Position numbers and translations under genes: made by a program
Source: Pseudoxanthomonas sp. J31
Lineage (GTDB): Bacteria > Pseudomonadota > Gammaproteobacteria > Xanthomonadales > Xanthomonadaceae
Reading direction: 5' to 3'
DNA length: 64,000 nt
Assembly (NCBI RefSeq): GCF_000510725.1
Contig: NZ_AZNZ01000001.1
Location: forward strand, 62,001-126,000
The notes under the pieces: model-generated
The model's database searches: none
Told to the model about the DNA's origin: nothing
Seen by the model: only the letters and a program-made list of their open reading frames with translations
Shown here: one piece after another, positions 59,542-64,000 of the stretch
How the letters are laid out: each line of letters opens with the position of its first letter
How positions within the stretch are numbered: position 1 is the first letter of the stretch

Positions 59542-61190
59542 CCCGATCCACCTTCCGCTCTCTGGTCGTGTCCGCGGTCCTGGGCTGTGCCGCGCTTCCG
59601 GGTGCGGCGTGGTCCCAGGGGCCGGTCGTCCACGCCCCCGTCGGCGCGCTCCGGGGCGAGGCGCTCGACGGCGGCATCCATGCCTTCCTTGGCATTCCCT
59701 ACGCCGAGCCGCCGGTGAAGCAGCTGCGCTGGCGCGCGCCGGTGCCAGCCAAACCCTGGAAGGGCACCCGCGAGGCCACCCGCTTCGGCCCGGCCTGCGT
59801 GCAGCCGCCGCCGCGCCCCGGCAGCATCTACTCGCCAGGCGAGGCCCTGCCGACCAGCGAGGACTGCCTGTCGCTCAACATCTGGACGCCGGCCGAGGCG
59901 AAGGACGCGCCGGTGTTCGTGTGGATCCACGGCGGTTCGCTGGTCGCCGGCTCCAGCCGCGAGCCGATGTACGATGGCGCGCGCCTGGCCGCGCAGGGCA
60001 TGGTGGTGGTGAGCATCAACTACCGCCTCGGCGTGCTTGGCTACCTGGCCCATCCGGACCTGAGCGCCGAGTCGGCAGACGGCGTGTCCGGCAACTACGG
60101 CCTGCTCGACCAGATCGAGGCGCTGCGCTGGGTCCAGCGCAACATTGCCGCGTTCGGCGGCGATCCGGGCAACGTCACCATCGCCGGCGAGTCGGCCGGC
60201 GCGCTGAGCGTGATGTACCTGATGGCCGCACCGCCGGCGCGCGGGCTGTTCCACAAGGCCATCGCCCAGAGTGCGTACATGATCACCACGCCGGCGCTGC
60301 GCGAGGCCGCGCATGGCATGCCCGCGGCCGAGGAGTCGGGCCTGGAGCTGGGCCGCAAGCTCGGCGTGCGCGGCCTGCCGCGGCTCCGTGCCATGGACCC
60401 GCAGGAGCTGACGGTGAAGGCGGCGATGTCCGGTTTCCTGCCGTTCGGCAACGTCGACGGCAAGGTCCTGCCGGCGCAGCTGGTGGAGGTGTTCGACCGC
60501 GGCGAGCAGGCGCCGGTGCCGATCCTGGCCGGCTTCAACGAGGGCGAGATCCGCTCGCTGCGCTTCCTGCTGCCGCCGAAGCCGGCCGATGCCGCGGCCT
60601 ACGAGGCGGCGATCCGCGCCGCCTACGGCGACCTGGCCGAGGCGATGCTCGACCGTTATCCGGCGACCGATCTCGACGCGGCGATGCTCGCCACCACCCG
60701 CGACGCGATGTACGGCTGGACCGCCGAGCGGCTGGTGCGCAAGCAGGCCGAGCTGGGCCTGCCGTCGTACCTGTACTACTTCAACCACGGCTACCCGGCC
60801 GCCGACGAAGCCGGCCTGCACGCATTCCACGCCGCCGAGCTGCCGTACGTGTTCGCCAGGCACGACCGCACCCCGCCGCAGTGGCCGAAGGCACCGGACT
60901 CCGACGGCGAGCGGGCGCTGACCGCGGCGATGTCGGGCTACTGGGCCTCGTTCGCGCGCAGCGGGCAGCCGGTCGTCGCCGGCCAGCCGGCGTGGCAGCC
61001 CTATGGCCAGGCGCGCGCCTACATGGCCTTCGACGGCGCGCCGGTGCCGGGCGAAAAGCTGATGCCGGGCATGTACGAACTCGTGGAGCAGGTGGTGTGC
61101 CGCCGCCGCGCGCAGGGCGGCCAGCCCTGGCACTGGAACGTCGGCATCGCCGCGCCGCCGCTGCCCGCCGGAGTGCCTGGATGTCCGTGA
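59538..61190 (+). CDS. Type B carboxylesterase (exported), ester-utilisation operon
   Basis: This 550-residue carboxylesterase has a signal peptide (1-26) and the family motifs EDCLSLNIW (109-117), WIHGGSLVAGSS (129-140), nucleophile Ser219 in AGESAGALS, and HAFHAAELPYVFARHD with the catalytic His near the end. It is homologous to the esterase at 4768, though it serves a different operon. GTG at 59538 is the start, with AGGAG eight bases upstream and the MFS stop overlapping. It likely hydrolyses the ester taken up by the TBDR. It ends 10 bases into the next gene. Confidence 0.9.
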   Translation: MTRSTFRSLVVSAVLGCAALPGAAWSQGPVVHAPVGALRGEALDGGIHAFLGIPYAEPPVKQLRWRAPVPAKPWKGTREATRFGPACVQPPPRPGSIYSPGEALPTSEDCLSLNIWTPAEAKDAPVFVWIHGGSLVAGSSREPMYDGARLAAQGMVVVSINYRLGVLGYLAHPDLSAESADGVSGNYGLLDQIEALRWVQRNIAAFGGDPGNVTIAGESAGALSVMYLMAAPPARGLFHKAIAQSAYMITTPALREAAHGMPAAEESGLELGRKLGVRGLPRLRAMDPQELTVKAAMSGFLPFGNVDGKVLPAQLVEVFDRGEQAPVPILAGFNEGEIRSLRFLLPPKPADAAAYEAAIRAAYGDLAEAMLDRYPATDLDAAMLATTRDAMYGWTAERLVRKQAELGLPSYLYYFNHGYPAADEAGLHAFHAAELPYVFARHDRTPPQWPKAPDSDGERALTAAMSGYWASFARSGQPVVAGQPAWQPYGQARAYMAFDGAPVPGEKLMPGMYELVEQVVCRRRAQGGQPWHWNVGIAAPPLPAGVPGCP

Positions 61191-62800
61191 TCCATGGCCA
61201 GATGCAGGACTGGCCGCTGACCATCGACAGGTTCCTGGAGCATGGTGCCAAGTGGCACGCCGGGGTCGAGGTGGTCACCGCGGGCGAGGATGGAAGCACG
61301 GCGCGCGTCGGCTACGCGGACCTGCAGCGTCGCAGCCGCGAAGTCTCGGAACTGCTGGCCGGGATGGGCGTCGGTCGCGGCGACGTGGTCGCCACCCTGG
61401 CCTGGAACACCCAGTCGCACATGGAGACCTGGTACGCGGTGATGGGCATGGGCGCGGTCTGCCAGACGCTCAACCCGCGCGTGTCCGAGGCACACCTGGC
61501 GACGATGCTGGAACAGTCCGGCGCGCGCGTGCTGGTCGCCGCCGCCGACCTGGCGCCGCTGGCGCGGGCCATCGCCACGCGCGCCGGGTCGGTCGAACGG
61601 ATCCTGTCGATCGATGGCACGGCCGTGGCGGACGATGCTGCGCCGGCGATCGAACCACTGGAGCGCCTGCTCGACGCGGGATCCGGTGCGCCGCGCAAGC
61701 CGGCCGGATGGGGCGGCTTCGACGAACGCCTGCCTTGCGGCCTGTGTTTCACCTCCGGCACCACCGGCGTGCCGAAGGGCGTGACCTACACCCATCGCGG
61801 CGTGTTCCTGCATACGCTTCGTGCACTGCAGGCCGACACCATGGCGCTGTCGCAGCGCGACAGCGTGCTGCTGGCCGTTCCTATGTTCCATGCAAACGCC
61901 TGGGGCGTGCCGTTCGCGGCGCCGGCGGTGGGCGCGAAGCTGGTGCTCCCGGGTCGCCATCTCGATGGCGCCCGCCTCGCCAGGCTGATCCGCGACGAGG
62001 ACGTCACCGTGGCGATCGGCGTGGCCACCGTGTGGCTGGGCCTGGTCGACCATCTCGATGCGCACGGCGGCGAGGTGCCCTCGCTGAAGCGGATCCTCGT
62101 CGGCGGCGCGCCGATGGCACCGGCGCTGATGCAGCGCATCGAGCAGCGCCTGGGGGCGGTGGTGCAGACCAGCTGGGGCATGACCGAGCTGTCGCCCACC
62201 GGCACCGTCGCCCTGCCCGACGATCCCGGGCGCGCCCCGCACCTGTCCGGGCGCCCGGCGCTGGGCATCGACCTGCTGCTGACCGACGCCGACGGCGTAC
62301 CGCTGCCGCAGCAGCGCGGCTGCGAGGGCCACCTGCGCGTGCGCGGGGCCAGCGTGGTCTACCGGTATTTCGGCCAGCTCGAACCGGCAGTGGACGCCGA
62401 TGGCTGGTTCCCCACCGGCGACCTGGCGCGCATCGACGAGCATGGCAACCTGGTCATCACCGGTCGCGCCAAGGACCTGATCAAGTCCGGCGGGGAGTGG
62501 ATCAACCCGGCCGAGATCGAGGAGATCGTCGGCCGGCTCCCGGGCGTGTCGTTGGCCGCGGTGATCGGGCGGGCGCACCCGAAGTGGGGCGAGCGCCCGG
62601 TGCTGCTGGTGGAGATGCGCGCCGACGCGGACACCACCGACAACGAGCTGCTGGACGCGCTGCGCGGCGCGGTGCCCTCGTGGTGGATGCCGGATGAGAT
62701 CATCCGGGTGGAACGGATGCCTTTGGCAGCGACCGGCAAAATTGACAAAATGCGGCTGAGGGCCGAATTCGGCGGCGCACAATGGCGACGGGAGGCGTGA
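61181..62800 (+). CDS. AMP-dependent acyl-CoA ligase (AlkK/FadD-like)
   Basis: This 539-residue ligase makes an acyl-CoA from a free carboxylic acid, ATP and CoA. The P-loop-like motif FTSGTTGVPKGVTYTHRG lies at about 190-207, VPMFHANAWGVPFA follows, SWGMTELSPTGT is the adenine-binding A5 motif, WFPTGDLARIDEHGNL and GRAKDLIKSGGEWINPAEIE are A7-A8, and the catalytic Lys520 is in ATGKIDKM. The AlkK-type medium-chain ligases share these features. It overlaps the esterase by 10 bases. In this operon it would activate the acid released by the esterase for beta-oxidation. Confidence 0.92.
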   Translation: MSVIHGQMQDWPLTIDRFLEHGAKWHAGVEVVTAGEDGSTARVGYADLQRRSREVSELLAGMGVGRGDVVATLAWNTQSHMETWYAVMGMGAVCQTLNPRVSEAHLATMLEQSGARVLVAAADLAPLARAIATRAGSVERILSIDGTAVADDAAPAIEPLERLLDAGSGAPRKPAGWGGFDERLPCGLCFTSGTTGVPKGVTYTHRGVFLHTLRALQADTMALSQRDSVLLAVPMFHANAWGVPFAAPAVGAKLVLPGRHLDGARLARLIRDEDVTVAIGVATVWLGLVDHLDAHGGEVPSLKRILVGGAPMAPALMQRIEQRLGAVVQTSWGMTELSPTGTVALPDDPGRAPHLSGRPALGIDLLLTDADGVPLPQQRGCEGHLRVRGASVVYRYFGQLEPAVDADGWFPTGDLARIDEHGNLVITGRAKDLIKSGGEWINPAEIEEIVGRLPGVSLAAVIGRAHPKWGERPVLLVEMRADADTTDNELLDALRGAVPSWWMPDEIIRVERMPLAATGKIDKMRLRAEFGGAQWRREA

Positions 62801-62845
62801 TGTCTCCGGCCAGCGCATATGCCGGGCGGCATTGGAGGCTGCAGG

Positions 62846-63586
62846 GTGCCAAAGGCGACGACGTCCGGATCCCGGCGGGGTGGTGCGAAGAAGACCGGCA
62901 CCACCCGGACCGCGCGCACCACCAAGGCGGCCCAGCGCGCGGAGATGACCGAACAGATCCTCGACGCGGCCGAACACCTGTTCTCCCGCGACGGGCTGTA
63001 CGGCGTCACGCTGAAGGACGTGGCCGAGCGCGTGGGCGTGCACCACACCCTGGTCAACTATTACTTCAAGGACAAGCAGACGCTGTTCGACGCGGTGATC
63101 GCGCGTCGCGCCGGCGTCACCAGCAGCGCGCGCATGCAGGCGCTGGACGCCTACGAGGAAGCCTGCAAGGGCAAGCCCACGGTGGAAGGCGCGTTGCGCG
63201 CGTTCCTGGACACCGACCTGGACCTGTACAGCCAGGGCGGCGAGGCGTGGAAGAACTACGGTGCGCTCGGCGCGCTGATGTCCAACACCCGCCACGGCGG
63301 CGAGCTGATGGACCAGCACTTCGACCCGGTGGTGCTGCGCCTGATCGGCCTGCTCAAGCGCGCGCTGCCGGAAGCGGCCGAGGAGGACATCTTCTGGGGT
63401 TACCACTTCGTCACTGGCGCGCTGATGCTCACCCTGGCGCGCACGGGGCGCATCGACCGCCTCTCCGGCGGCCTGTGCCGCTCGGACGACTACGAAGCGG
63501 TGAAGGCGCGCATGGCGAAGTTCATGGCCGCCGGCTTCAAGACCATCTGCAAACCGCGGAACGGAACGCGTTCGAAACCCGGCTGA
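62846..63586 (+). CDS. TetR-family transcriptional regulator
   Basis: This 246-residue regulator begins with a basic, flexible tail (residues 1-35, KATTSGSRRGGAKKTG) followed by a TetR helix-turn-helix: ILDAAEHLFSRDGLYGVTLKDVAERVGVHHTLVNYYFKDKQTLFDAV. The C-terminal helical domain is typical of TetR_C effector pockets (GALGALMSNTRHGGELMDQHFDPVV). I chose a GTG at 62846 with GGAGG seven bases upstream. It is embedded in the acyl-CoA operon, so a CoA thioester or the free acid is a likely effector. Regulation of the operon itself is inferred. Confidence 0.92.
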   Translation: MPKATTSGSRRGGAKKTGTTRTARTTKAAQRAEMTEQILDAAEHLFSRDGLYGVTLKDVAERVGVHHTLVNYYFKDKQTLFDAVIARRAGVTSSARMQALDAYEEACKGKPTVEGALRAFLDTDLDLYSQGGEAWKNYGALGALMSNTRHGGELMDQHFDPVVLRLIGLLKRALPEAAEEDIFWGYHFVTGALMLTLARTGRIDRLSGGLCRSDDYEAVKARMAKFMAAGFKTICKPRNGTRSKPG

Positions 63587-63635
63587 GCGCCGGTGCGCTC
63601 CCGTTCCGTGCCTCACGACAAACGGGAGTTCGATG

Positions 63636-64000
63636 ATGCCACTGAAGGGAAGGACAGCGATCGTCACCGGTGCCGGCGGCGGCCTGGGTCGCCAGCATGC
63701 GCTCTACCTGGCGCGCAAGGGCGCGAAGGTCCTGGTCAACGACCTGGGCCTGGAGGCCGCCGAGGCGGTCGCCGCGGAGATCCGCGCGGCCGGCGGCGAG
63801 GCGATGGCGGTGGCAGCTTCGGTGACCGACGAAGCCGCGGTCGCGGCGATGGTGCAGCGCGCGCATGACGCATGGGGCCGCATCGACATCCTCATCAGCA
63901 ACGCCGGCATCCTGCGCGACAAGAGCTTCGCCAAGATGGACCTGGACGACTTCCGCCTGGTGGTGGACGTGCACCTGATGGGCGCGGCGATCTGCTGCAA
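63636..64000 (+). CDS. Short-chain dehydrogenase, beta-oxidation type (partial)
   Basis: Only the first 121 codons are in the window. The N-terminal Rossmann motif is AIVTGAGGGLGRQHALYLA, then NDLGLEAAEAVAAEIRAAGG, and SNAGILRDKSFAKMDLDDFRLVVDVHLMG, all typical of the hydroxyacyl-CoA dehydrogenase part of peroxisomal multifunctional enzymes. The catalytic SxxxYxxxK lies beyond the edge. ATG at 63636 has GGGAG seven bases upstream; a tandem ATG at 63633 is possible. It would oxidise the 3-hydroxyacyl-CoA made from the ligase product. Confidence 0.9.
   Translation, partial: MPLKGRTAIVTGAGGGLGRQHALYLARKGAKVLVNDLGLEAAEAVAAEIRAAGGEAMAVAASVTDEAAVAAMVQRAHDAWGRIDILISNAGILRDKSFAKMDLDDFRLVVDVHLMGAAICC

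Overview
The window is high-GC DNA (roughly 70% by eye) from a gammaproteobacterium of the family Xanthomonadaceae/Lysobacteraceae. Evidence: large TonB-dependent receptors (TBDRs) of the Xanthomonas/Caulobacter type with KTPVT signal peptides, a Xanthomonas-like aromatic aminotransferase, a phhA–Lrp divergent pair and a GTGATT-type intergenic repeat. Pseudoxanthomonas, Luteimonas or Lysobacter would all fit; the genus is an inference. I saw no rRNA, tRNA, IS element or CRISPR array.

1-23140 is a pectin / rhamnogalacturonan utilisation locus. A TRAP transporter operon with an MhpD-like hydratase (1-3613, minus) lies opposite two esterases (3770-6414). A GH43 enzyme plus a BNR/sialidase-like protein (6432-9277, minus) lie opposite a CE12 rhamnogalacturonan acetylesterase (9505). 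A TBDR, a PL10 pectate lyase and a 1269-aa LamG protein form a minus-strand cluster (10574-18774). A second TBDR (19074-21818) lies opposite KDG kinase (22121-23140). Polymer would be cut outside the cell or in the periplasm, taken up by TBDRs and the TRAP system, and fed to KDG kinase. Six intergenic sites sharing ATGACACCG, mostly continuing RTRGTCAAAC, lie in front of every transcription unit of the locus with a clear promoter region except the esterase pair, which shares the hydratase site. They define a candidate regulon; its regulator is not in the window.

23307-42471 is mostly housekeeping and accessory genes: a glutathione S-transferase, a DesK/NarL-type two-component pair, Ku, a small acidic/basic protein, tyrB, an orphan TBDR, an FAD/NAD(P)-binding protein, phhA with a divergent Lrp regulator, a GFA protein, a lipoprotein, a membrane protein, an AIM24 protein, an acid phosphatase, rhomboid, queF, an EamA permease, an alpha/beta hydrolase, zapE and a DUF998-like membrane protein.

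42596-47537 is a ribonucleotide reductase block. An adenosylcobalamin riboswitch precedes class Ia (B12-independent) nrdA, then nrdB, a flavodoxin-like protein and a thioredoxin-like protein. An 11-bp perfect complement of the nrdA Shine-Dalgarno lies in the leader, so a translational off-switch can be read directly from the sequence.

47607-55632 holds a thioesterase, a small oxidoreductase-like protein, a multi-HAMP chemoreceptor, pncA, a class I aldolase, a sirtuin, an old-yellow-enzyme homologue and purU.

55931-64000 is a tightly coupled operon: TBDR, spinster-type MFS transporter, type B carboxylesterase, AlkK-like acyl-CoA ligase, TetR regulator and an SDR dehydrogenase that runs off the window. 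It reads as uptake, ester cleavage, CoA activation and beta-oxidation of an unknown ester. It is the least explained system here.
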